Positions 40,401-55,400 of a stretch of DNA of 64,000 nucleotides are shown piece by piece; position 1 is the first letter of the stretch, and every line of letters begins with the position of its first letter. The notes beneath the pieces were generated by a model. That model ran no database searches, was not told the origin of the DNA, and saw nothing but the letters and a program-made list of their open reading frames with translations. Source of the DNA: Amblyornis subalaris (Eukaryota > Chordata > Aves > Passeriformes > Ptilonorhynchidae); contig JACAXG010000007.1 of the NCBI GenBank assembly GCA_018881555.1, forward strand, positions 9,924,435 through 9,988,434. The letters are read 5' to 3'. A program made the translations under genes and the position numbers.

Positions 40401-43400
40401 TGTGTGCCAGCTTTTCTGTGTTCTCTCAACTCCTTTCCCCCCACCCTTAAACAAAATCTAAACAAACTTAGCTCACAGAGTCTCTTCATAGTATAAACCT
40501 TCCAAATGTAGATCTACACANACACAGCACTCAGCAGAATTACTGAAGCTCAGGCTCAGTTTTTCTCCTTACAAAAGTACATATAGACTGCTATTAAAAA
40601 CTAGCACAGTATCACAGTCCTTACCAATGTCCTGAGTGTCTTGGTTGCTCTGCCTGGTTCTCATCTGTAGTTGGAACTTATGCTGGGAAGAGCAGAGATG
40701 CAAAAGGTACTGGCAAGTCTTACTATTGTCAGTCTGAAAGGCATGCTTGATACCATCTGATGTGTTCTGCAAAGTTATTTTCTTCTTCTACACAACGGAG
40801 AAAGAAAAAAGTAGCAGACAATTATTTCTTTTAACATACAAAGAATTTTGTATTTGCTTGTGCACAGTTACAGCATTCAAACTTTCCTGAAGCAAAATGC
40901 ACTGATGGGAGAGATTTCTCTTAAAAAAGGAGTCAAAAGTAACTTGAGATTTACAAAGTACCTCTTTAAATCTACTCCTGAGCTAGATGAGAAGGTGCTT
41001 TATTATTATTTAATCTGTCTCTGTTACTGTTAGTACTGAGTAATGACAACCAGTACTATTACATTTTGCAAGATAGGGTTTTCAAAAGCCCCTGAGGAAG
41101 TCACAAACAGTGCTGCCACTCAAGAGAAAAATAACTAAATGCTGCTCTAATTATAAAATCTACCAGTTAATGTCCCAGGTCCCAATCTCACCTTTTTAGT
41201 AATTTTTAAACTTCAATTTATCNATTCTACTTAAAATCATATCACAGATTAAACAGGCTGTAGCTTTTTAATACGGTATCAGACAGAATCAGAAGTGCTG
41301 TTTTCAATATCTTCATAAAGGTAAGCATTTGAAGCTCAATGCCTCATTAAAAACTGACACATGATCACCAGATTATGGTACACCCACTGAAGTTGGCTGG
41401 TATTGTCCAGATCAAGTGTCAGCCTGTTATCTATTATCATTTAACTTAACTCCTCCTGGAAATAAAACTTAAAAAACATCNTAAGTGCCTCTCCTATTTA
41501 TACTGAGTACTGGCATTTGCCAGTACCCAGTCCTCTAATGCGGATTCTCAGTCTGGTGCTCCTTCACTATCCCTGTCCATGCAAGCTAAGAAAAAAAATT
41601 AAACTTTTAAAANGTGAAAACTCCTATTTCAATCCCATAATACAACAGCCACACAAAACATAGTCAGATTATGCTGTAAAACAGCAGTTTAATCTGCAAA
41701 AATGAGAAACACAAAACTCACAGTAACTGGAGACACAAATATAGAGCAGCACAAACAGAGGAAAAGAGACCAACTTACACTAAAGGATATTTTCTTTGTC
41801 TCCCTCCATGGGAAGCGTAGTACAGGTGTACGGGCACCATTGTGAACTTCAAAAATGACAACTCCTTTGCAGCACACTCCCAGAAGGATGCCTGTTTGGG
41901 ATCTCTTCTCAGGCAACACATGATGAAGGTGAACCCCATATTCTGTGAGCCTCTGACAAAGCTGTGCAGATCAATGCAATGAAACTTCTGTGAGTGTGAA
42001 GTTGGGGCCATTACAAGTTTTCATACTGCTATATAAATATTTTATCCCTATATAAATATTTTTGTATGCACATATATGTCTGGATGTTAGTAAAAAGAAT
42101 CCTCTGCCTGCTAATTCCACTTAAACAGTTTACAGATATTATGACAGAGACACATCAGCTGAGGTCTGTAAGTCTTGGTAGTACCTCTTGACCTGCCAAA
42201 CTACAGCAAATGAACCTAATGTTTATTAAAATCAAATGGGGAAAGCTCAAATAGAGAACACGTGTGAGCAAATCAAACTTGCACAAACCAGTTGTTAGCA
42301 AGAGACCGTAACTAGACAGATGCACTTGTTATTGACATGTTTTTTAAACACAGAATTAAATCAACACTGCAATTCTGTGATCATATTAAGGTATCATAAC
42401 TACCAAAAGTGTAGTAACTACCAACTACAGTCACTTGGCACTCCCAGTCATTCATTCCTGTTGTCAGGACTGACGTAATGAACCCAACAAGGGAATCTAA
42501 CTGCTCCCCCCACCCCGGCCCCAGTCAGGCTAGGTGTAGCTAGNATCAAGTCCTCTACTCTTGTTCTCTTTGCTTAAGTTACAAGAACACTTCTGTAAAA
42601 CATGAAAAAGGCTTAGAAGGGACAAAGTCAGTGCCTCTTCCATCATATACTCCAAAGAGACTGTGAACTGCAGCGTGTCTGTGGAATTACAGCGTAATGG
42701 TTATTTGATGTTCCAGCATCAAACCTTCACCCCCTGAACTCATTTGCTGTNATTCTATCAAGGCAGAACCTGATTATTATCCCAAGAGCAACAGCAGCAA
42801 ACAACATAATTAAGATTTCTCAATGGGTCCTTTTAGAATAATCCAAATATAACTGTGATAATAGTTTTCCTATCATCTTACATNGAACCNGCACAAGAAA
42901 TTCTCCTTGGCAGTGCTTTTGGCTGCCATGCACCAAGCACCATGAACAGTATTAGCTGAAAAAAAACTTTTCATAATTTATATTTATTTCCCCTTTACAG
43001 AAAGCACAAAAGACATGNGGAATACAGGGTGTGCTGCCTCAAACGCAGCTTCCTTTAGAGTAAGCACAAGGATCAGTAGTTGCTTTTGGCTAGCTTGAGC
43101 TGAAGAAAGACTACTGATTGGAAAAAAGTGAGAGAACTTCCATCTGTTACAATTGCTTTTCGCTTGTTATGATGTGTCTTTTGGAAAAAATATCTTTTCA
43201 GTTTTCTTCCTTCTGGAGTTATTCAGACCCTGAGCTGTTTTGCTGTGCTTTNGCTTGTAGTCCATGCACCCATATTCCAACAAGAGAATTCTAAATCACA
43301 GATTAAGGAAGCAAATTGCTGCCCACTTACCTTCAGAAATTCTAACTCTGTCTCTTTTTCAGAGGCACCCACGTAAGTGCTGTGCAGTTTTGGCAGTTCT

Positions 43401-46400
43401 TCCTTGATGTAGGACAGATCTAGTTTCTCCATCACTCTGGCTGGGANATAGTGTTCTAGTCTGAAATAGGATAAGCCATGCACCTGCAACACAAAACATT
43501 TTTGTGATGGCACCTCCATACACTACTGTCTGAGCATGACTGAGGCACAAACATTCATTTTTACAAACAATTGTACATTACAGCTCGGAGGATCACATGA
43601 TTCTGAGTAAGGGGAGGGAATGAGAATCTCAACCTTGACACACAGCTTAATTTCACACCAATTTCTTCATATTCAAGCCTGTCTCTACTTCCACTGAAAG
43701 AAAAGGCTTTAACACCCAGATCTTGAACTAAATTCTGCAACAACCTGTGTTAGACTAAAAGAACACCTGCTCACAGCAAACCTGCCAAGAGCATATCAGC
43801 TGAGCTTCCAGTCCAGGGCAGAGCTGCAGAGCATGTGCGGCAGATCACAGTCCAGTCTTTAACGAAGCAGCAAGAGCACAGCTCAGCAAGATCAAAGGTG
43901 AAACTGGTGATGTACCTCTGCTTGGTAATCTCCATACTCGGCCTGGAGAGCTAGGGATGCTAATAATAGGGCTGTCTCATCATCACAGTGCATCCTGTCT
44001 TCTAGGATGTCCTTCCGCAACTGCAGGTAGTACTGGTGACAGGTCAGCGTGTGCCTAGAGCAGGAATATAAGACAAAAGCCATGGAAAAGTCCACACACC
44101 ATCTTTGGCACTCTTCCTGTTATAGCAAATTTCCAGTATTTGATTAATACTCAATTTGCATCCATAAATTTAGGGCTTAAGGGGCTATAAAAAATTTCAT
44201 ACACTCACTGTATAAGACTGACGTCATCCACAAAAAACTTTATGCGAAAAAACAGGGTGAAGTTGACAGGAGGCTTGTTCTTTTTCTTTGGTTCTTCTTT
44301 CCATCCTTCTGGAGCTACTTTACTTAGCTTTATGTCAGGGTCAACGAAGAAAAATTCATTGTCTGCCATGAACATTACAGAGAAGCACACGGGTAAAAAN
44401 ATTAAACCAAGTATTTTCTCCAGATGGAGGATAAAGACCAGATTTATAACTCTGAAATTGGACACTGAANAGCAAAGTTTTCTGTTGACTAACAACGACA
44501 TAATTAGCACAGTATCTCTTAAAACGAATACCGAATAAGGGCGGAAGAAATAATTTAATAGTTATTCTTACCTCTTAAAGTAGCCAACCCAAAGAAGTGA
44601 TGCTCCACCAAGCCAATATGGGCAACAACCATATCAAAGACATCTTTACATATCGTTTTAGTATCACAGGTCAGCTCCAGCTTCTGCCCACTTAGCAGCA
44701 TCACATTTACTTTTCTCCTGGTGTCATCATTCTTCCCTTTCTTAGTCTGCATTTGGTGAAATAAAATCTCTCAATATTCCTTGTGCTAAGAACACATTTG
44801 TTAGTTTAACATACTTCCCCTGCCACAGATGGCTGAACAGCCCCTTTCTTACCAAGATAGACTTCGGTAGATCCAAGGAGATGAATGGCTCAATCGTCAT
44901 CTTCACAAACTCTGGGCCAAAAAAGTTCTGCAAATCACAAAAGAGTATGAATGAACACTGTGTTGCTGGCACAACAGGCTGAGGCACAGTTAGGTCCTGT
45001 CCTACAAATGCAAGAGAGGAATCAAAGGCTGGAATTTGGCAATTGTCTGCTACCTGCTGTGCACTATATGAAAAACATCTGCACAAACTTCTTTAAAGGT
45101 AGGGGGACAAGGGAGGGGAACCAACCCGGTTAGTGAAAGCCTACATGAACTAACTTGTCTAAATGCAATGGATTGGAAACAGATACAGGGATTATTACCC
45201 TGTATTAAGGCAGCAAGTGCCCGAGTCTTGTTTCAAGTTTACCCATCCTTATTAAAAAAAAAAAAAAAATCCAGTTCATGGAAAGGAGCAGCAGAGGGCA
45301 TCAAGCCATCGTCTATTCTACACATCAGACACTCTATTTACCTATATACCTCTGTCTCCCTCCTGCTCTGTAATTCTGTATTTCATCCGCATACCCTCAC
45401 AGCTGGCAAAGCAAAGAGGAGCTTGCAGGGGATTCGGGTGAACTTAAGGGCCAAATGAATTCTCTCTTTCTTTACCTTCCCAACTTGCTCATTTAACAAC
45501 CTCTGATGCTGGTGTGGCACATCCACATGCCACGAAGAGACATGCAAACGCAGTGGTGGAAAGCACCACAGAGCACAGGAGAAACCTACTCCTTACCTTT
45601 GTTAGGACGCTATACAGTTTAATTGATGCAATTGTCAAGCTGTGTGTTTTAGCACCTCTTGATACCACTTTAGGCTCTGTAGCCACTAATGCCACAAAGT
45701 CTCAGAAGTTTACCCTGTGAAAGTAGGCCAATGCCAAACACCTGATATTTAATCTGTTGATGACTCTTTATTACAGGACCCGGTTTATGCATCCCACATG
45801 TGAGAGTTTCAGTCAAGACACTGCTCTGTTTCAATGAAAGTAAGAGTTCACCTGAGATCAGGGCATTACCCTCAGTTTTCTTTGTGTCATGGCTGTTTCC
45901 AGGGCTATTTCCCTCAGCGGATCTCTGGTGATGTCAAGCACTGAGGATCTGATTGCATCCCCCNGGTAGAGGTTGGGCCGGGACTGCCTGAGAGCCATCC
46001 TGGCTTGCAGTTGCATCATCTCTTCNTCCTGACGCTTCAACATCACTTCTTGACTTATAAGTTTGCCTTCAAATGGTGCTTCATGTTGCCTAGAGAATAG
46101 TCGGAGGGGATGACAGATTAGCAGGTATGCCTAAGACATTCTGCTGCTTTAAGCACATCGCTAAGTGGAAACACAGAACACCAACACCAGTTATCAAACA
46201 CTACATTAAACACACTCATTCAGCAGTCAGGTTGCCTCTGTGCAGCAACCCATCACTACAGAAAATAAGCAAACGCACCAGGTTTCTGCAGCTGCCTGTA
46301 GAACCACCTCATTTATTTGTGTGAAAATAAAGGGCTCAGCTGCAGTCTAAAAAAATACTCAACACTACAAACCCAGTGAATCAGTGCAAAATTAGTAATA

Positions 46401-49400
46401 CGCAAGAGGAAGAAAAGTATTAATGCTTCGAATATATCTTAATTTCTGTGTTCAAGCGGGGACTGCAAAAAAGGCATGCTCAAAAATATATCATTAAAGA
46501 AAAAATGAAATAATAGTGTACTTTATATAAGTAAATATTGCTCCAAATACTGTGTTCGCATAGGCTTGATGTTTATTCCCTGACTTCTCCCGAGCAGTAG
46601 TACGGCTTGAAATATTTACATAAATATTTTTATGTATTTACATCCTATATACTAAATTATTCTAAATATCATACTCAAATGTTTTCATCATCTTATTTTG
46701 CTGGAAATAGTTCCTTTTTTTTAATTCCCAAGAATGGTTTGGTTGATACACAGTCACCACAAAGACTACATGAAAGCTCTAAATTTATAATCCAAAGGAA
46801 AAAATGAGAATAAACAAACNAAAAATGTATCGGTATTTCAAAAAACACAGCAACGTATCCTCAAGTTCTTTTCTCAGCAATTATGGATCCCAAACATCCT
46901 ATCTGTCTTATTCTCTATGGAAGGAAATAAATTCATGTCCTATCTGGGTGAGCAAAGGCCATTTTTTATTTGACAAATAAAAGAGGTGGTTAGCAAATGC
47001 AAAGAACAGAGAAATCCAAGACAAAACCAATTTCCACTTCCCTNCTCTCTGTCCCATGCTTACAGAAAAGCACCTTCAAACCCCCAACTAAATATAAACC
47101 AATCAAGCCTGTAGAAATCCTAAAACAAGCAAAAGCAATGTTCTCCCTCTGTTAATGTAACTATACAGAGGCAATTCTCAAACACAAACTGACACAGGCA
47201 AGTAAGGCNGATTTCAAGCAAAAAAAAAAATTTTTGGCAATTCTAAACCGAGTGGTTAGCATATCACCTAAAACTGAGAAATGAAAAACATAAAAAAGCA
47301 AAGAAAACATTTAGAAGCCTCTGTATCATTGCACTTAAGTTTAGAAGTAGACATAAATGTAGAGTAAATCCTGCACTGACAGTGACATACGGCCCTTTGT
47401 AGTAAGGTATTCTACAGACTTTTTAAAAAAANACACTAAATTCATACACCTACTTTCTAGAAGAACCTAAAGATACGTCTGATGAATGACAAATCTGCTA
47501 ATAAACTAAGAGAAAAATGCACCTGTCCAGACAGTACACTTGTCTATAAAGCTGTGGGTATGCTAAACTGGTGGGTATGATTTCAAATTTTATTTTCATC
47601 TTTTTACAAAGTTACTAATGAATACCAGTGTTATGAACAGTGCATCACAGTCTCTTAACTTTTAATACTGAAGTGTCATTGGATACAAAACCAGCACTAA
47701 AATAAGAAGAGTTACATATAAGAAGGGAACAATGGTAAAGTTCTTCAAATGAAATTTCAGGCAAGATATAGAGTAGTTATGGAAAAATCTATTCATGTAA
47801 GCCTATTATCCTTTACTCTGTGCAGGGCTTTCTCAGCATTCCTTCTCTTCTCCCTCCCCTGTTTCTTTCTACAATAGACCCAATAATGTGTACCTAAAAG
47901 GACCAAGAAATGAGAAAAGGCCTCAGACCTGCCAAATANATGTGCACATGCTTAGCTTTTCACCATGATGAAACCTGTTAGGATTGACATACATGGGAAT
48001 ATTGACAATGAACTAAGTTAAATACACCCACGAGCACCCTTCAGATCAAGGTCTAAGGATGGGCTCTGAAATGAAAACAAACACTTTCCATAAATATCTA
48101 TGAATTATCAAAGGCCTGTGAAAAAGACATGTTGCAACTGGCTCAATCTAAAAACTTGCTACTGTGAAAACACCTACTGCAGAAAAATATCTTGCCTTTT
48201 TAATAACATACAGCCCTGTGCAACAGGAGNAATGAGTTGCTATCATCTCTGTTGACACATATTAATTGCTCTGAAAATTGGGGTGANTGTAGGGTGTCCA
48301 TGGAGGAAGCTCAAAAACTTCAGTGTTTAAAAATTTTCCTAACTTAGTACAGAAGCACTATCACCAAGCATAAATCCGCATGCTTCAGCATCCTAGGTAA
48401 GGAGAATTAACTCTGGTTTGGTCAAACTGTTAGTTTTTTATGGGGAGTAACATGATTCAGCNTTTAGGTTCCAAGACAAGGAATGCATCTCTCCTACAGA
48501 AAAGGAAATATTGTTGACATACACAAGTAGAGCCCTTTTGTGAAGTTCTGAATATGCAAGTTATTATTACTCAAAAAAAAAAGTCCAAATTACATTCCTA
48601 ACAGATAGCATCATAAAAGTGTGTTTTGTGTGGTGCTTCATCAGACAAACGCTTGGCTGCTACTCTGTCTTTTCATCAGTGCCTGACTGCAAACCANAAT
48701 CTCAAGAGTTACTTATTAACCTGAAGATGGTAGGGGAGCAGGAACCTNGAAGGCTGACTCTTGGAAAAAGGCAAGCAAATTATCTGTTAACCTAGTGTAC
48801 TTACCAAGAAATTAGCAGGTATTGGATCAGAGAAGGAAGCTGGAAGAAGGGAAGCAGGTAGGCATTCTCTAATGATTAGTGCAGTGGAAAGGTCAGGAAT
48901 AGACTGAGAAAGACGGACGCTTTTTGGTAAGGTAGGAAGGACATGAAAATGAAATCTACTGGAAGGAAAAGGCAACAGAAGGAAGAGATCCATGTCAGCT
49001 GCTGCTCCTAGAGAGAAAAAGGAAGAAATAGTAAAGGAAGAAAAAGAAAACAAAAGAAAAAAAGGAGAAAAACAAGGAATACAAGAAGCAAAGAGGAAAC
49101 AAGACACAAGCCATTGCCACAAGGAATGCATTCCAAGAAGCTTAAAGGATAACAACAGTCACAGACCACGAGAAAGGTAGTACTGAACATCTCTGGCTTC
49201 TGCTAATTTAAGAACAGGTCAGCCCACCCACACAGCACAAGCCATGCCTGCTGATAACTCTGAACAGCTTCACTGCTTCTTTTTAAAAAACCCTCCCTCA
49301 AATCCAAATCCTCCTATTTGACTTACAACTCAATTTTATAAGGGTAATTTCATGGATAATTAAACAGACTGGCTCTAAGAACATGTCACAGGAGCAGTAA

Positions 49401-52400
49401 AATTAATATGTATTGAAGTACAGATGGTATCTCTTGAATGCACCAGAAAGACATCAAAACGTGCTCCCAAGTGCTGATGGAATTTAAGTAATGGATTANG
49501 TTGCATACACTTCCCCAAAGCCTGGAATCAAATGACCAGTGAAAGCATGTAAACTCCGAGATTCTGCTCCTTGCAACTACTTGTTATCACTAGTTTTACT
49601 TTGAGAGCTGAGGTTTCTGAAGTTATAAAAGCCATGGTCTGTTGCAGCACAGGATATTTTAAAGCAGCAACATGCAATGTCCTGGATAAAAATATTAAGT
49701 TATTTTCTTAGAAATCCCCTGCTTAACTGACTACCATCTTGGATGGAATTTCTTTTACACTCGTTAGCATTGGAATGTCCTAGGAGCTGCTACAGTAAGA
49801 CAGAGAGAGCACACGGTTTTCTATTCAGCTCACATAATTAAAAGAGGTATAATCTAGGTATTACTATAGGACTGAATCCTGCTTGTGGCTGCTTTCCTGT
49901 TTCTCAGTAGGTCTGCAAAAAAAGCTAGTAAAACTAGTTGGCAGCCTTATTTTTTCACATTAGATATACTCACTAGTTTGGTAGTTAGACTAATAAAAAA
50001 CCTCAAACTCGTTCACCTTCTGAAAACAGGTGAACAATTATGAAAATCAGTAAGTAACTATGTGTGGTATCCTACCATGACATTTTTGTGCAAGTGCAGA
50101 GTGATATCTTTTAGCAAAACGACAGAGAGCAGTCCAAGTAGATACAGGAGATTAAAAAAAACACTAAACCTTAAGGTAAGACTGTATACTCACACACATG
50201 TAAAATTCATTCCATTACTAAGCACAACAGGTAAGTCTATGCTGTGCTTGCAAAACATATTTTCCTTCTAGATTTCACACATATACAAATTAGGTCCATT
50301 AAAGGTACCAGTCTTAACAGAGTAATANAAAATAATGTGAAACAAACCATGAGAAACTATGTACTGTTTTACCTCAGCATTTTCACTTGCATAATAGCCC
50401 CGATTCACTTACAACAATGACTCATTTACAGTGTGACTCATTTACATACCACATACAACCTTGTGTTTCTGAAAGACTTTGTAAATAGAAACAAAAGTTG
50501 TCTATCAGCATCCGCAAATTACTGCCAGTTTATTCTGAAGCNTAACTACAGTGCTGAATGGACAATTTGCTGGGTTCAAGGCAAAGCAGAATGAAGGTTG
50601 ACTTAGCAGTTTTCACCATAACAAAAAAAAAGGCAAGCAAGTTAAGAAAGCTATATATTGATTCCGTACACACAGTAGCAACAGCCTGCTTTGCCATTTT
50701 AGTGTGGTGCTAAGACAGTATGAAATGCAAAGTAAAAATTTATAGCTCTTGAACAGGGGCACATGGACTATAAACCAGTAACCCACCCCTAAAAGTCTGC
50801 CATAAAAGCACACATATTATGTGAAGACAGGTTGGATTCCTACGACTGCTTGGACACCAGTAACACAATATGGCGTTAACATAGATATCATATTCCTGAC
50901 AACACAACCATGTGGACTCAGTTAACCTATGCCTAAATACTTCTTCCCTCTGCAAGAAGTGCCAATATATAGGTTTCTAGAGGACTCTGCATTTCTCAGG
51001 CAAAGCGCAGGTAGTAAGGAAACCACTTCATCAAACCAAGTAACCAAAAGCTGTAAGACTTCCAAGAAACTCTTTTCTTGCTCACCTGGACTGAGATACA
51101 GTTCATTTGAGACTCTGCCTTACCCAGATCCATCTTCGGTGCACAGTACGGAGCAAGGAGCAGACATTCATTTATTTTCATCTCCATGTTCAAAGCATGG
51201 CTCTAAGCCCCATTCACTGCACATCACCCTTTGTGTTAAACGAACATGGAGGACACATTTGCCAGCCTTGTCACATCACCTGAAGCAATCCTGATCTTCT
51301 GACACCTCCAAGTTGCTTTAATAGCATAGAGCAGGATTCCCCTCCAACTTATGCCAAAACCAAATAAATATCCTAGAATATCGAGCACAGCAGCAATCTT
51401 TCTCCTGATCTATGGCATACAAAGCAAAAAGCTGCTAAGAGAAGGCTTTGTTGTTGTAATGTGATGAGGGAAGAAGGATGTCTTTATTTTTTACCCCTTG
51501 CTACAAAAATTATCTGCATCATTTTGATAAAATAGTCCAATTAGTGATTAGGTATCTGGCAGTTACCAGAAGAAAATTTTCCATCCACAAGGTCAATGTC
51601 AATAAAAATTCTCAAACCTTTAGAATGGAACCATTCTCAAAACTTAACAGGTATGGCAAGATATACTTCTGCTGTAAAAAGATACTGTATTAAGGTGATG
51701 TTCAAAGCAGAACCTACTTTTTAAAGCTGTATTGATGAATGGCACTTGAAAAAATAAAACCCAAAGAGAGGTAATATTTGAATATACAACACAGCAAAGT
51801 AATTTTCAAAAAGCATAAACTGTTACTGAATTGGCCTGCCTAATCAGTACTGAGGTATTAAAAAAAATTAATCCAAACACAAAACCATAAACTACGAGTT
51901 TGCCAGAATAACCAACCAAATGTATGACTTTTGACTTATTTCAAAGAAATAAGCATGCTATTTCCTTCTTAAATGAAAAAAATGCAAATAAATCTGTATT
52001 AATAGCAATAATTCCCACAACTTTATTTTAGAAAAGTATAATTTAAAAACACTTAAATATTTCCAAGCAGAACATAGCCCTTGACCTTCTGACAGATGTA
52101 ACAACTTGATAGAGTTCAAGCCAGTCTCCACTAGATATGGGAAGTAAATGTGGACTCCCAACTTACCTCCACATCACAGTGCATCATGAGACTTTTACTT
52201 CAGAATCCAATATATAATTCTGAAATGCTATTTTCATTCAAGTACAACGTGCCATTTTTGTTTAACCTTAAATAGATGCTTGGGTGAAAGTGGAAAAACT
52301 TCACTTGCAGATTTAGAATAAATTCTTTCNTAAAGAAAAAAGCACTCTAAGATGTATTGTTTTCAAAGGGTTTACCTTGTTCTCTGAGAGTTAGCTTGAC

Positions 52401-55400
52401 TTGATGTGGAGATATCATCAGCACCTGATAACACACCACTGGCATCATCTCTCTTGAAACCTTCATTTCTTCTCACTAGCAAACCAAAAGACAAATTAAT
52501 ACCTGACTGGGCAACAAAGCAAACAGAGTAATCCATCTAAAACTCAAGATGTCATATCAGTCATATGAGATTACTCAGAAGGAATCAAATTCATGTGTTC
52601 TGCACAATGGCATTACAGTATCAAACAAACTAGAGTTATGAAGCTGATTTCAGTTTTCAAAGCTATCTTATAGTTTTCCCCCAACAAAAACATCTGATAG
52701 TCCTTTGAAGAACAATAGGAAGGAAGAAGGAAGGCCTAAAAGCAATCGCAATAAAAACCCACACAATTGCATAGACACCTTCTCAAGGTAACATTTTTTG
52801 TCAGTCACAAGTTGAGACACATACATGGCAAAGACATCATACAAACCCACTCCAGAAGAGAAAGAGAGCAGCTACTTAACTATGCATCCAGTACACAGGA
52901 AGGGAGTTAAGAAATCAGTAGCTGAGCTCCTAATTATTATCCCTGAAATCTGACTCTTCACTATAATTTATGATTTTTTTTTTCCTCTTGGCAATATATT
53001 AACCTGTGATTTTCTTTGTAATAGTTACAGTCTTTGCTGGGACATTTTCCTGTAGCAGCACCTGACATGCTACATTTAGAGCTTGATTTTCGCAACCACT
53101 ACACTTCCCCCTCTTACTGTACCCTGTGTAAACAGAGCTGGCAGGAGAGCTCTTACAGAATACATTACAGCCACATTGATTTAGAAATAGTTCTTTTTGA
53201 CAGTCATTCCACTAAGCCCAGATATACTACTACTACTAGGCAGAAGACAGATCTATCTTGCCTGTACGAACTTAGGAGTTGTTGACTTTGGACTGGAACA
53301 CATAAACAGTCTGCTCTAAATGACAAGCAAGCAAAAGGAAATTACAGGAGCCTACTGCTCCTTAGGCTTCTGGCTCAGTGAGCGGAAGGACAATGACAAA
53401 GAAGGCTGAGAGAGCAGTGGGTACATGGAGGCTGGGCTGGAGTTCTGTGCATACAGAATACATACAGTGCAGCTATACTCTAGCTTTTTAATTATTGTTT
53501 TCTTTCCTAATTTTCACCAAACGATTTGTCTCCTTTCCCTATAATGATTCTGGAAGATGATTCTTCCTGCCATCGATCAGCAAAAAAACCTTTGTACCAT
53601 CTCCTGCTTTTTCAAGTCATTGATTTAATAGAAATTACTTAAATTTATCATACAAACAGCCTGTACTATGTAGTGCTTTTGCATTACACTGAAATCCTTG
53701 GCATATAAATTATCAACCACTTAATCCTCGTAGTAAAACCCCACCTATATAATTAAACCATGGAGGTCCCATATAAAGCTTTTGTATTTTACTGTTATTG
53801 TACTCCATCATTTTTTTGCCTCTGAAGACAGCATGTTATTTAAAAAAAACCCGCTTCTAGTAAAAAGTTAACTATTTCCAGCTTTTCCTACCAAGTTCCC
53901 TCCCAGAGTGCTAAATGATAAACTCATTTCTGAACAGACTGCCAACTATGCTGATCTGTGCACAATGCTGTAATTTCATCATCTTACAACTTTGTATCAG
54001 GGTAATTACCAAGACTCCTACTAAAGACTTAACTTTTGGGGTCTGTTTTTCATCTTGAACTTGTTTTTCTTTAGCTTGTTTGTCTGGGTTTTTGTCTGTT
54101 TGTTTGGGTTTTTTTTAAACATAGGTCTTACCTTGTCTGAAATCTGGTTCTGAAGAAATAACAGATGGACTTTCACTTGAAGTACTATACACGTCACTGT
54201 GGTAAGACTTGTACCTTCTCAAAGGCTCTGAAAGTTTAAACCAGAGTATCAGAAGATGAAGAAGAAAGCAACAGTCATAACGTAAAAATCAAACACAAAC
54301 ATTTGAAATTTTCTGAAATATTTTCAGAACATTTTAAAATGCCCTTCTGTGGCTAAAAGCAAACATCCAGTGGATGCTGTACAGTTCCATTCTGTTCCCA
54401 TAGCCTGAGGGTTCTGTGGTCAGCCTGGCCCCTCTTGGCTATCCCAACAGAGCCACCTCCTCCGAACTTCTCTCATCAGCACTTCCAAGTTAAAACTAGT
54501 ATTAAAAAACCCCCAACAAAACCCAAGACAAAAACTGATCCGTCCTGCAAACAAAACAGGTGTAAACATCTGGTGTGCACCTCTTGCATGTAGAAAGCAA
54601 CCACCAGAACTCGGCCCCTGGTTCCTTTACGACGTTAAAAAGAAAAAATATCCACAGAGACAAAGCAAGCACTGGAAAATTGTAATTCAGCTCATCTTTG
54701 ACATCCACAAAATATGATTAACAAATCAATTAGTAAGCCCCTAGAGGATATTTAATTAGCCAGAACAGCTAAATTGATGGGATGCGAAATCAATACAGTA
54801 GTCTCAGTTCCTACTCTCAGGGGATTATGTAAATAACATACTGGAGCAAAGGACTCCACAGAAAGGGGTATGTACTTGACATTTGCAACCATCCTCCAGA
54901 ACTTTCCTAAGCACAAGCCAACAACCAACCACAGAATGTCCATAAAAGCAGAACACACACAAACAAAAAAAAAAAAGTCTCTACATCTTGGGAATACCAA
55001 TGCTTCACTGTCAAATTGAGAGAAAACTTCAGGTGTCTTTATTTGCAGAAGGTTGTTTCTGGTCTGACTATAGTTGATGTTTTTGAAAACAAAAGTGATG
55101 ATATGGAAAAAACACATACAACTGCTGCGAAAACAAGTGCAAGTCACTACAACAAGGAACATGCAATGCAAGAATACAAAATGGGGAATACATGAGCAGG
55201 TATGTCTGGAGGCTGCACAAAGGAAATCGGAAGTTCCAACTTCCCACATCCAGAGAACAAAACACCTGGTGAAAAATTCTGAGAGAACAACAAACCTGCT
55301 GCATAACTTCTATTAGGTCAGAGGACAAGTTAGTCAACAACACTACTCATTTAAACTTCCTACAGAAGCAGGAAAAATTCCAAATAGGAAAAAAACATGA

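Noticed and set aside
48992..49180. Lys/Glu-rich open frame that looks like a coiled coil
   Set aside because: It is a by-product of the purine tract (AAG/GAA codons), not a gene.
54752..55249. 165-codon open frame on the minus strand in the W1-W2 intron
   Set aside because: Odd Cys/Phe/Val-rich composition, no domain I recognise, no splice or start context. A frame of this length is expected about once in 64 kb of AT-rich DNA read in six frames.
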